Source of the DNA: JBFWQM01 sp050249455
GTDB lineage: Bacteria; Pseudomonadota; Alphaproteobacteria; MPNO01; VGEU01
Direction of reading: 5' to 3'
Assembly (NCBI GenBank): GCA_050249455.1
Contig: JBFWQM010000312.1
Location: 1 to 5,321, forward strand
DNA length: 5,321 bases
In this document: positions 1-5,022 of the stretch, in pieces
Position numbering within the stretch: position 1 is the stretch's first letter
Layout: each line of letters starts with the position of its first letter
The notes under the pieces: generated by a model
What the model saw: the letters and a program-made list of their open reading frames with translations, nothing else
Told to the model about the DNA's origin: nothing
Database searches by the model: none
Program-made: the position numbers and the translations under genes

Positions 1-51
1 ACGACCCTGACCGCCATCCGCAACGCGTCGCTGGCGGCGAAAAAGGGGTAG
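1..51 (+). CDS. 3' end of an unidentified plus-strand gene (partial)
   Basis: Frame 1 is open from the window edge to a TAG at 49-51 and encodes the 16-residue tail TTLTAIRNASLAAKKG. Fifteen of the 16 sense codons end in G or C, as expected for coding sequence in a GC-rich genome. The tail is too short to assign a family or function. The stop lies 3 nt before the palindromic repeat at 55-160, and the next gene converges on it from the other strand, so the repeat occupies a tail-to-tail intergenic space. A chance open frame is possible, because a 16-codon GC-rich run without a stop is not rare. Confidence 0.55.
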   Translation, partial: TTLTAIRNASLAAKKG

Positions 52-54
52 CAC

Positions 55-160
55 GACGTTCTGTAGGGGCGGATTTCAAACCCGCCCGCGATGTCTCCGC
101 CAGACGATGTCGCCGCGGAGAGGGAATGGGCGGGTTTCAAACCCGCCCCTACAGAACATC
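55..160. repeat. 106-bp palindromic intergenic repeat (REP/BIME- or MITE-like)
   Basis: The arms at 55-87 and 128-160 are reverse complements over 33 bp with three mismatches (57/158, 73/142, 77/138). The outer 15 bp, GTTCTGTAGGGGCGG at 58-72 against 143-157, match perfectly. Each arm is also a palindrome in itself: 128-148 pairs perfectly around position 138, and 67-87 pairs with one mismatch. A smaller nested stem, TCTCCGC (94-100) with GCGGAGA (115-121), lies 6 nt inside both arms, so all stems share a centre near 107-108. The strand would fold into a long hairpin or cruciform on either strand. It lies between two convergent genes, a typical place for REP-type elements, and could act as a bidirectional terminator or mRNA 3' stabiliser. 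There is no T-run after the stems, no transposase and no obvious target-site duplication. Confidence 0.88.
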
Positions 161-169
161 GATTCGGCA

Positions 170-1003
170 CTACCTGCTGAGCAGCTTGTTCATCTCCGGG
201 TGCGGCACGGCGCCGGCCATGAAGCCCCAGGTGCCGGTCGACTTCAGCTCCTGCGCCGCTTGGCGCACGACGCCGTAGGCGGCGCGCGCGATCGCGCCGC
301 CTACGCTGACCCGTCGCACGCCGAGCGCCTGGAGCTCGGGCACCGGCGGCGTCTTCGCCACCGCCAGCACGTTGACCGGGCCGTCGATCTCCTTCGCCAG
401 CCGGCCGATCAGCGGGCCGTCGGACACGAACGGCACGAACAGGCAGTCGGCGCCGGCCTTGCGGTAGGCGTTGGCCCGCTTCACCGCGTCGTCGAACACC
501 GCGGCGCCGGCGCCGCCGGTCCAGAAGCCGTCGGTGCGGGCGTTGATGACGATCGGCACGCCGGCCGCGTCCGCCGCCTCGCGCGCCGCGCGCACCCGCT
601 CCACCATCAGGGTCATGTCCATCAGCGGCGCCTCGACCTTGTGGGTGCCGTCCTCCAAATTGAGGCCGACGGCGCCGGCCTCAATCGTCCGCCGCACGGT
701 CTCCGCCACGTCCTCCGGACGCGGGCCGTAGCCGGCCTCCATGTCGGCGGTGACCGGCACCGGCACGCGCTCGGCGATCGGGCGGACCATCGCCAGCATC
801 TCGTCGCGGGTGATCACCTGGCCGTCGGCGTAGCCGTAGAGGAAGGCGACGCCGGCGCTGGTAGTCGCGATCGCCGGAAAGCCGGCCTCGGCCAGCAGCA
901 TGGCGCTGGCGACATCCCAGGCATTGGGCAGCAGCAGGATGTCGGGTCCTTGGTGCAGCTTTCGGAATGCGTCCGCGCGGGCGCGTTGCAATGTCTTGTC
1001 CAT
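170..1003 (-). CDS. isocitrate lyase/phosphoenolpyruvate mutase superfamily protein
   Basis: This 277-residue cytoplasmic TIM-barrel enzyme belongs to the PEP mutase/isocitrate lyase superfamily, whose members make or break C-C or P-C bonds next to an oxyacid carboxylate using Mg2+. Visible family motifs are LLLPNAWD (residues 23-30), the metal-binding stretch TADMEAGYG (85-93, with Asp87 and Glu89), GLNLEDG (113-119, with Glu117), INARTD (153-158) and a C-terminal SVGGAIARAAYG (233-244). The K-[KR]-C-G-H catalytic loop of isocitrate and 2-methylisocitrate lyases, expected shortly after LEDG, is absent; that region reads THKVEAPLMD. A carboxylate lyase, hydrolase or other activity is therefore more likely than PrpB. 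I chose the ATG at 1001-1003 because GGAGG (1009-1013) sits 5 nt upstream. An in-frame ATG at 1013-1015 would add MEAA but has no ribosome-binding site. It follows the kinase gene by 62 nt and may be co-transcribed with it. The substrate is unknown. Confidence 0.9.
   Translation of the reverse strand: MDKTLQRARADAFRKLHQGPDILLLPNAWDVASAMLLAEAGFPAIATTSAGVAFLYGYADGQVITRDEMLAMVRPIAERVPVPVTADMEAGYGPRPEDVAETVRRTIEAGAVGLNLEDGTHKVEAPLMDMTLMVERVRAAREAADAAGVPIVINARTDGFWTGGAGAAVFDDAVKRANAYRKAGADCLFVPFVSDGPLIGRLAKEIDGPVNVLAVAKTPPVPELQALGVRRVSVGGAIARAAYGVVRQAAQELKSTGTWGFMAGAVPHPEMNKLLSR
274..305. repeat. perfect 13-bp inverted repeat inside the lyase/mutase gene
   Basis: CGTAGGCGGCGCG (274-286) is the exact reverse complement of CGCGCCGCCTACG (293-305), with a 6-nt loop between them. 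It lies near the 3' end of the ICL/PEPM-family gene and encodes the conserved VGGAIARAAYG segment. Codon choice over a small-residue motif in a GC-rich gene may explain the symmetry, so a separate function is uncertain. Confidence 0.6.
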
Positions 1004-1008
1004 GGCCG

Positions 1009-1013
1009 CCTCC
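1009..1013 (-). promoter_or_regulatory. Shine-Dalgarno sequence that fixes the lyase/mutase start
   Basis: On the minus strand GGAGG is followed by the 5-nt spacer CGGCC and ATG at 1003-1001. It lies inside what would be codons 1-3 if the upstream ATG at 1015 were used. This favours the shorter 277-residue protein. Confidence 0.7.
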
Positions 1014-1044
1014 ATCTCGGGAAGCGGCGATGCTAGCGCAGCCG

Positions 1045-1064
1045 GCGGCCGGCGTCTCGGCCGC
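1045..1064 (-). terminator. GC-rich hairpin just after the hybrid kinase stop codon
   Basis: GCGGCCG (1045-1051) and CGGCCGC (1058-1064) form a perfect 7-bp stem with a 6-nt loop, starting one base beyond the TGA at 1066-1068. No T-run follows it on the minus strand. It could therefore be a weak terminator, an mRNA-processing or stability element between the kinase and lyase genes, or a chance GC-rich stem. Confidence 0.3.
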
Positions 1065-1065
1065 T

Positions 1066-2298
1066 TCAGTCGGCCTGGCGCAGAAACGCGTCGAGCCGGC
1101 GCGCCAGATCGACCAGGTTCGCGGGCGCGTCCGCCGCCGGCGCGGCCAGATCGACCGGCGCGCCCGCGGCGCGCGACAGCGCCGCGGCGAGCGCCGCTCC
1201 GTCGATCGGCTTCGACACGTAGTCCGTCATCCCGGCCGCAAGGAAGCGCTCGCGCGCGCCCGCCAGCGCCTCCGCGGTCAGCGCGATGATGGGCACAGAC
1301 GCCGCGGCGCCGCCCAGCGCGCGGATGGTGCGTGTCGCCTCCACCCCGTCCATCACCGGCAGCCGCACGTCCATCAGGATCGCGTCGTAGCCGCCACGCC
1401 GCGCCATCGCCACGGCCTTGGCGCCGTTCGCCGCCAGATCGACGCTGTGTCCGGCGCGGGTCAGCGTCGACGCCAGATAGAGACGGCTGATCTCGTTGTC
1501 CTCGGCGACGAGGATGCGAAGGCGCCGCGCCGGCGCGACGGCCGCGACCGCGACGGCCGGCAGGGCGGGCACGAGGGGCACGGCGAACCAGAACCGGCTG
1601 CCGACGCCGGGACTGCTCTCGGCCCCGATCTCGCCGCCCATCGACGCGACCAGGTCGCGGGCCACCGCATGGCGCAGGTCCGCGCCGCCGCTGCGCAGAT
1701 GCTCGCCGTAGCGGTCCAGCCGCGTGAAGATGTGGGGCACGTCCTCCGGCGCGAAGCCGATGCCGGAATCCGTAATATCGAACCGCAGCGACGGGCCGTC
1801 CGCCAGCGCGACCTGCAGACGGATCTCGCCCTGCTCGGTGCGATTGACGGCGCCGCCGATCAGCGCCAGGAGCACCCGCCGCAGCAGGCCCGCGTCGGCC
1901 GCCGCCGTCGCCGGGACGTCCGCCGCGACGGCAGTCGTGAAGCGCACGCCCTTCGCCGCCGCCTTCTGGACCGCGACCGTCTCGATCTGGTTGAGCAGCG
2001 GGCGCAGCGCGAAAGGCGCGCCGGACGGCGCCACCCGCCCGCCGCCGAGGCGGGTCAGGTCGGCGACGTCGTCGACGATGTCGAGCAACCCCTCCCCCAC
2101 CGCCTTCAACGCCTGGACATAGCGCTCCTGCGGCGGGTCGAGGCGGGTGGCGAGCAGAAGCTCGGAAAGTTCGCGGATGCTGCCGAGCGCGGTGCGGATC
2201 TCGTGGCTGGCCGACGCCAGCCGGGCATAGCTGCGCCGCGCGGCGCGCGCCGCTTCACCGGTCTGGAGATCGCCGCTGAGACGTTCCCTGGCGGTCAC
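1066..2298 (-). CDS. soluble hybrid histidine kinase/response regulator with degenerate ATP-binding domain
   Basis: This 410-residue cytoplasmic protein has no membrane segment and no PAS, GAF or other sensor domain. A short N-terminus leads into a HisKA dimerisation domain with SHEIRTALGSI (31-41). It carries phosphoacceptor His32, Glu33 and Thr36, with Ala37 where Pro is usual. The HATPase domain spans about 95-242. Its G1 box DSGIG (177-181) is kept. The N box reads LIGGAVNRT (146-154), with Gly149 where the Mg-ATP-binding Asn belongs, and the G2 box reads GGADLRHA (204-211) instead of G-T-G-L-G-L-A. A receiver domain (about 260-378) looks complete: Glu266-Asp267 acid pair, phospho-acceptor Asp310 in LMDVRLPVMDG, Thr341 and Lys363. 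A low-complexity tail of about 30 residues follows. The start is GTG at 2296-2298, with GAGGG (2302-2306) upstream and an in-frame TGA at 2317-2319 that rules out a longer protein. I infer impaired ATP use, so phosphotransferase or phosphatase activity is plausible. Confidence 0.92.
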   Translation of the reverse strand: MTARERLSGDLQTGEAARAARRSYARLASASHEIRTALGSIRELSELLLATRLDPPQERYVQALKAVGEGLLDIVDDVADLTRLGGGRVAPSGAPFALRPLLNQIETVAVQKAAAKGVRFTTAVAADVPATAAADAGLLRRVLLALIGGAVNRTEQGEIRLQVALADGPSLRFDITDSGIGFAPEDVPHIFTRLDRYGEHLRSGGADLRHAVARDLVASMGGEIGAESSPGVGSRFWFAVPLVPALPAVAVAAVAPARRLRILVAEDNEISRLYLASTLTRAGHSVDLAANGAKAVAMARRGGYDAILMDVRLPVMDGVEATRTIRALGGAAASVPIIALTAEALAGARERFLAAGMTDYVSKPIDGAALAAALSRAAGAPVDLAAPAADAPANLVDLARRLDAFLRQAD

Positions 2299-2389
2299 AG
2301 TCCCTCGATCGGAGTGTCAGTACGGGTTGAACGCAACGCATCCCGGAATCGGACGCACCGTCGCACGGCCGTGATCTTTGGCGCCCGCC

Positions 2390-2405
2390 GTTAAGCGCGG
2401 CTTAA
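2390..2405 (-). promoter_or_regulatory. candidate CtrA box (TTAA-N7-TTAAC) upstream of the hybrid kinase gene
   Basis: The minus strand reads TTAAGCCGCGCTTAAC, an exact match to the alphaproteobacterial CtrA consensus TTAA-N7-TTAAC, ending about 91 nt before the GTG start of the kinase gene. Most of it is also a symmetrical inverted repeat, TTAAGC-GCG-GCTTAA (2391-2405), so another dimeric regulator could bind instead. A further TTAAC half-site on the plus strand (2415-2419) lies nearby with a 9-nt gap, giving three TTAA elements in 28 bp of otherwise GC-rich DNA. A 10-bp palindrome, CACGGCCGTG (2364-2373), lies between the box and the gene. No convincing -10 element was identified. Confidence 0.55.
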
Positions 2406-2422
2406 GGGGAAGGGTTAACGCG

Positions 2423-2438
2423 CCTGCGCGTGCGCAGG
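2423..2438 (-). terminator. short palindrome downstream of the MmgE/PrpD gene, possible terminator
   Basis: CCTGCGC (2423-2429) and GCGCAGG (2432-2438) are perfect complements around a 2-nt centre, so an RNA hairpin would have about six pairs with a 4-nt loop. It begins 9 nt past the MmgE/PrpD stop at 2448-2450. Downstream on the minus strand the sequence is GCGCGTTAACCCTTCCCC, with no true U-tract, so intrinsic termination would be weak. It could also be a protein-binding site linked to the adjacent TTAA cluster. Confidence 0.35.
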
Positions 2439-2447
2439 ACCCGCCAG

Positions 2448-3767
2448 TCAGCCTATCGGCAACGCCGGGATTCCGCCGCCGCCAGCCATGCCCAGGACGC
2501 CGGCGACGACCGCCTCGGGGTCTGGGACTTGCGCGAACCGCAGCAGGTCGCGCGCCTTGTCCATCATCTCGGCGGCCGACAGCGCCAGCTCGGGGTCGCC
2601 CTTGCAGTGCGCGCGCGAGGCGACGACCTGCCGGTTGTCGCGCAGGGAGACCACGACCTCGCCGCCCCACGCCTTGGGATAGCGCGTCGCATAGGGCTCG
2701 CCCGCCGCGACCGCAATCCGCCGGCGAAGGCCGGCGGCGCGGCCGCGCGCGTCGGCCTCGAACGAGTCGAACCCGACCTTGCCGTCCAGCAAGGCGATCG
2801 CGACGCAGTGCTGCAGCGAGAACTTAGCCTCGTACGGACTGTTCGGCTCCGCCCGGTCGCACACGTCGAGCGCCGCGCGGTAGGTCGCGACGCGGACGTC
2901 GGCGATCTGATCGGCGGCCACCTGGCCGGCGAGCTCCAGCGCGGCGTCGATCACCGGGTGGGTATGACGGCACGACGGCCACGGCTTGATCGAGGTCTGG
3001 TGCACCTGCCAGCGCCCGCCCGGGTCGCGCAGGACGGCGTCCGGGTCGGGATCGGGACAGGCGCCGGCGTAGAGCCCGGCCGGCCCTTCCAGGATCGCCG
3101 GCGGGCCGGTGAAGCCTTCGGCCGCGAGTTCCGCCGCCACGACGCCGGCCTCGGCGCCGCGTCCGGCGTGGAGGTGCTTGCTCATCGCGCCGGTGGCGAG
3201 GAATTCCCACAGGCCTGCCGACTGGGTGCCGGCGTTACCGAGCGCGTGCATCGCCTGGTCGTCGCCGAGGCCAAGCAGGGTCGCCGCCGCCATCGCCGAG
3301 CCGTACGGTCCGCAGGTCGCGGTGTTGTGCCAGATCTTATAGTGCGCCCTGCCGACCGACATGCCGACGCGCGCGGTCGCCTCGAAGCCGTAGAGGATGG
3401 CGCGCAGCACCGCTTCGCCCGAGGCGCCGACCGAGCGGCCGACCTCAAACGCCGCCGGCACGACGACGCAGCCCGGGTGCACGACCGAGGCTCGGTGCAG
3501 GTCGTCGACTTCGAGGATGTGGGTCAGCGCGCCCATCAGGAACGCGCGACGGCCGGCATCGCCCTGCCGCCCCTTGGCCCAGCGCAGCAGCACCTCGCCG
3601 GGCGGGCTGCGCCGGCCGGCGAGCGCGTTGGCGACCGCATCGAGGGTGAACAGCGCCGTCGTCTCCAGGTCGGCGCGGCTCACCGGCTTCGACCGGATCA
3701 GGGCGATCAGCCCCCGGGTCAGGGACCCGGGGGCTGCGGCGATCTTCGGCGCAGGCGTGGCGTTCAT
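2448..3767 (-). CDS. MmgE/PrpD family protein
   Basis: This 439-residue cytoplasmic protein is of ordinary length for the MmgE/PrpD family, which includes 2-methylcitrate dehydratase, cis-aconitate decarboxylase and many uncharacterised dehydratases or lyases. The helical N-terminal domain holds the diagnostic THILEVDDLHRASVVHPG (82-99), GFEATARVG (127-135), AHYKIWHNTATCGPYGSA (141-158) and MSKHLHAGRGAEAG (195-208). KPWPSCRHTHPVIDA (261-275) marks the lid/C-terminal domain. The exact reaction cannot be inferred, because this family is broad and PrpD function should not be assumed. The ATG at 3765-3767 is the only start that fits the upstream stop codon. The frame stays open upstream through the amidohydrolase gene, but only as an out-of-frame shadow. 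It lies 14 nt after the amidohydrolase stop and lacks a clear Shine-Dalgarno, so translational coupling is likely. Codons 11-20 form a strong perfect hairpin (3708-3736). Confidence 0.92.
   Translation of the reverse strand: MNATPAPKIAAAPGSLTRGLIALIRSKPVSRADLETTALFTLDAVANALAGRRSPPGEVLLRWAKGRQGDAGRRAFLMGALTHILEVDDLHRASVVHPGCVVVPAAFEVGRSVGASGEAVLRAILYGFEATARVGMSVGRAHYKIWHNTATCGPYGSAMAAATLLGLGDDQAMHALGNAGTQSAGLWEFLATGAMSKHLHAGRGAEAGVVAAELAAEGFTGPPAILEGPAGLYAGACPDPDPDAVLRDPGGRWQVHQTSIKPWPSCRHTHPVIDAALELAGQVAADQIADVRVATYRAALDVCDRAEPNSPYEAKFSLQHCVAIALLDGKVGFDSFEADARGRAAGLRRRIAVAAGEPYATRYPKAWGGEVVVSLRDNRQVVASRAHCKGDPELALSAAEMMDKARDLLRFAQVPDPEAVVAGVLGMAGGGGIPALPIG
3708..3736. repeat. perfect 13-bp inverted repeat in the 5' coding end of the MmgE/PrpD gene
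   Basis: CAGCCCCCGGGTC (3708-3720) and GACCCGGGGGCTG (3724-3736) are exact reverse complements separated by AGG. The stem covers codons 11-20 of the MmgE/PrpD gene, starting about 31 nt after the ATG, and encodes AAPGSLTRGL in the least conserved part of the protein. It could slow translation from a start that already lacks a strong ribosome-binding site. It may also be an inserted palindromic repeat that stayed in frame. Confidence 0.75.
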
Positions 3768-3781
3768 CGGCGTGGCGCGGC

Positions 3782-5011
3782 CTACACCATCGGCTTGTAG
3801 TTGGGGAAGCGGTCGCTGACGTCGATGTTGAACAGCTTGCGCGAGTTCTCGCCCAGGATGTTCCGCTTCGCCTTCTCCGACAGGAACGGCAGGTCGTAGA
3901 TCACGCTCGGCACGTCCATGTCCCAGTGCGGATAGTCGGAGCACCACAGGAGCTGCGTCTCGGCCTTGATCATCTTGAAGGTGCATTCGAGGATCGACAG
4001 GTCGTCCGGCACCTCCATCGGCTGCGAGGAGTAGAACATGTCCTGCATGTACTCGCTCGGCAGCTTCTTCAGCCCCGGCGCCTCGGAGCTGCGCATCTTG
4101 TAGTCGTTGTCCAGGCGCTGCATCACCCACGGCACCCAGGCGAGGCCGGATTCGATCCAGATCACCTTGAGCTTGGGGAAGCGCTCCGGCAGCGCATTGA
4201 TGATCCAGTTCGAGCAGTGCAGCACGTTGAACAACGTGAAGCCGAGCGCGTGCGCGACCAGGAACCGGTTGGTGTTGGAGATCATCTGGTCGTTCCAGTT
4301 GTACGACGCATGGAACGCCAGCGGCTTGCCCATCTCCTCGATCAGCCGGTAGGTCTTCATGTAGGCGTTGTCGTGCACCGGCTTGTAGCGGGTCGACACC
4401 ACCATGAAGCCGACCACGCCCGGCCGATCGCCGAAGTCCTTGACCATCTTGTAGGAGGCTTCGGGGTCGTTGAATGGCAGGTACAGCATCGTCTTGATGC
4501 GCTTGTCCTGCGGCATCAGGACTTCGGTCAGCCACCGGTTGTAGGCGCGCGACATCGCGACCTCGACCTCGGCCTGCGGGTGCAGGCCGAGCAGCAGCAT
4601 CGGCGTCGGGAACAGGCAGACATAGTCCACCCCCATCGCGTCCATCCACTTAAGCGACAGGTGGACGTCGCGGTGCCGGCCGTCGGCCGGCGTCTTGTCT
4701 AGCTTGCGCAGCGGATAGCGCGTCACCCGGCCTGAGATGTCCTGGTAGCCGACGACGCCGGGCAGCAGCGGCGTCTGCGCCCCGGTGCCGCCGCGCGAAT
4801 ACATCATGCCGGTGTGGCGAATCACCGGGTCGTCGATAAATTGCACGATCTCCGCCATCGACTCGTTCTCGTAGTGATGGCAGTCGACGTCGATGATCGG
4901 GAAGTCGTTGAACTTGCGCTCGTCGCGCTGCTTGGCCGCATTGATGAGGAGCTTCGAGGTATCGAACTCCTCCACCGTCATCTTATGGATATCGCTCGTC
5001 GGTAGTTCCAT
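3782..5011 (-). CDS. amidohydrolase-2 family metal-dependent hydrolase/decarboxylase
   Basis: This 409-residue protein resembles the amidohydrolase-2 (ACMSD-like) TIM-barrel family, cytoplasmic enzymes that hydrolyse or non-oxidatively decarboxylate substrates with a bound divalent metal. The N-terminal metal site reads IIDVDCHHYE (39-48). Asp43-x-His45 replaces the His-x-His of classical members, as in the D-x-D-x-H-x-Y-E subgroup. Other likely active-site residues are His234 in LAFHASYNW (231-239), Glu287 in IWIESGLAW (284-292) and Asp359 in LLWCSDYPHWD (354-364). There is no signal peptide. The ATG at 5009-5011 has a strong AGGAGG (5017-5022) 5 nt upstream, and that sequence shares its first A with the stop codon of the preceding gene. 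It is followed after 14 nt by the MmgE/PrpD gene, which suggests one catabolic operon. Substrate and reaction type (decarboxylase or hydrolase) are unknown. Confidence 0.92.
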   Translation of the reverse strand: MELPTSDIHKMTVEEFDTSKLLINAAKQRDERKFNDFPIIDVDCHHYENESMAEIVQFIDDPVIRHTGMMYSRGGTGAQTPLLPGVVGYQDISGRVTRYPLRKLDKTPADGRHRDVHLSLKWMDAMGVDYVCLFPTPMLLLGLHPQAEVEVAMSRAYNRWLTEVLMPQDKRIKTMLYLPFNDPEASYKMVKDFGDRPGVVGFMVVSTRYKPVHDNAYMKTYRLIEEMGKPLAFHASYNWNDQMISNTNRFLVAHALGFTLFNVLHCSNWIINALPERFPKLKVIWIESGLAWVPWVMQRLDNDYKMRSSEAPGLKKLPSEYMQDMFYSSQPMEVPDDLSILECTFKMIKAETQLLWCSDYPHWDMDVPSVIYDLPFLSEKAKRNILGENSRKLFNIDVSDRFPNYKPMV

Positions 5012-5016
5012 CGATC

Positions 5017-5022
5017 CCTCCT
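5017..5022 (-). promoter_or_regulatory. Shine-Dalgarno overlapping the upstream stop codon (translational coupling)
   Basis: The minus strand reads TGAGGAGGGATCGATG. TGA (5022-5024) ends the upstream gene, AGGAGG (5017-5022) is a near-ideal Shine-Dalgarno, and ATG (5009-5011) follows after GATCG. Ribosomes finishing the upstream gene would sit on the site that starts the amidohydrolase. Confidence 0.75.

Noticed and set aside
107..1036. Plus-strand open frame of 309 codons opposite the lyase/mutase gene
   Set aside because: It is rich in Arg, His and Gly, has no family motif and runs through the palindromic repeat. The minus-strand protein has clear superfamily motifs over the same bases.
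967..2394. Plus-strand open frame of 475 codons opposite the hybrid kinase
   Set aside because: It is an antisense shadow caused by high GC content. The kinase and receiver motifs on the minus strand explain the coding signal.
2317..2670. 117-codon minus-strand frame ending just before the kinase start, in the same frame as the kinase
   Set aside because: I considered it as a lost sensor domain separated by a stop codon. Most of it overlaps the real C-terminus of the MmgE/PrpD gene, and its residues are a GC-rich shadow with no domain signature.
170..3767. Methylcitrate-cycle (prp) gene cluster
   Set aside because: The lyase-like protein lacks the K-[KR]-C-G-H loop, no PrpC synthase or PrpR is present, and the two family members are separated by a signalling gene.
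2430..3800. Plus-strand open frame of 456 codons opposite the MmgE/PrpD gene
   Set aside because: It has Arg/Gly/Ala/His-rich composition with no recognisable motif. The minus strand carries the conserved family motifs.
3768..4649. 294-codon in-frame upstream extension of the MmgE/PrpD protein, which could look like a fusion
   Set aside because: It overlaps the amidohydrolase gene in another frame on the same strand, its composition is not protein-like, and the family homology begins after the ATG at 3767.
4675..4691. Short GC palindrome GCCGGCCG-T-CGGCCGGC inside the amidohydrolase gene
   Set aside because: It is a low-complexity GC palindrome over Pro-Ala-Asp-Gly-Arg codons and is expected by chance in such DNA.
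3926..4702. Plus-strand open frame of 258 codons opposite the amidohydrolase
   Set aside because: It is rich in His, Val, Arg and Leu, as expected from the complement of the amidohydrolase codons, with no motif or ribosome-binding site.
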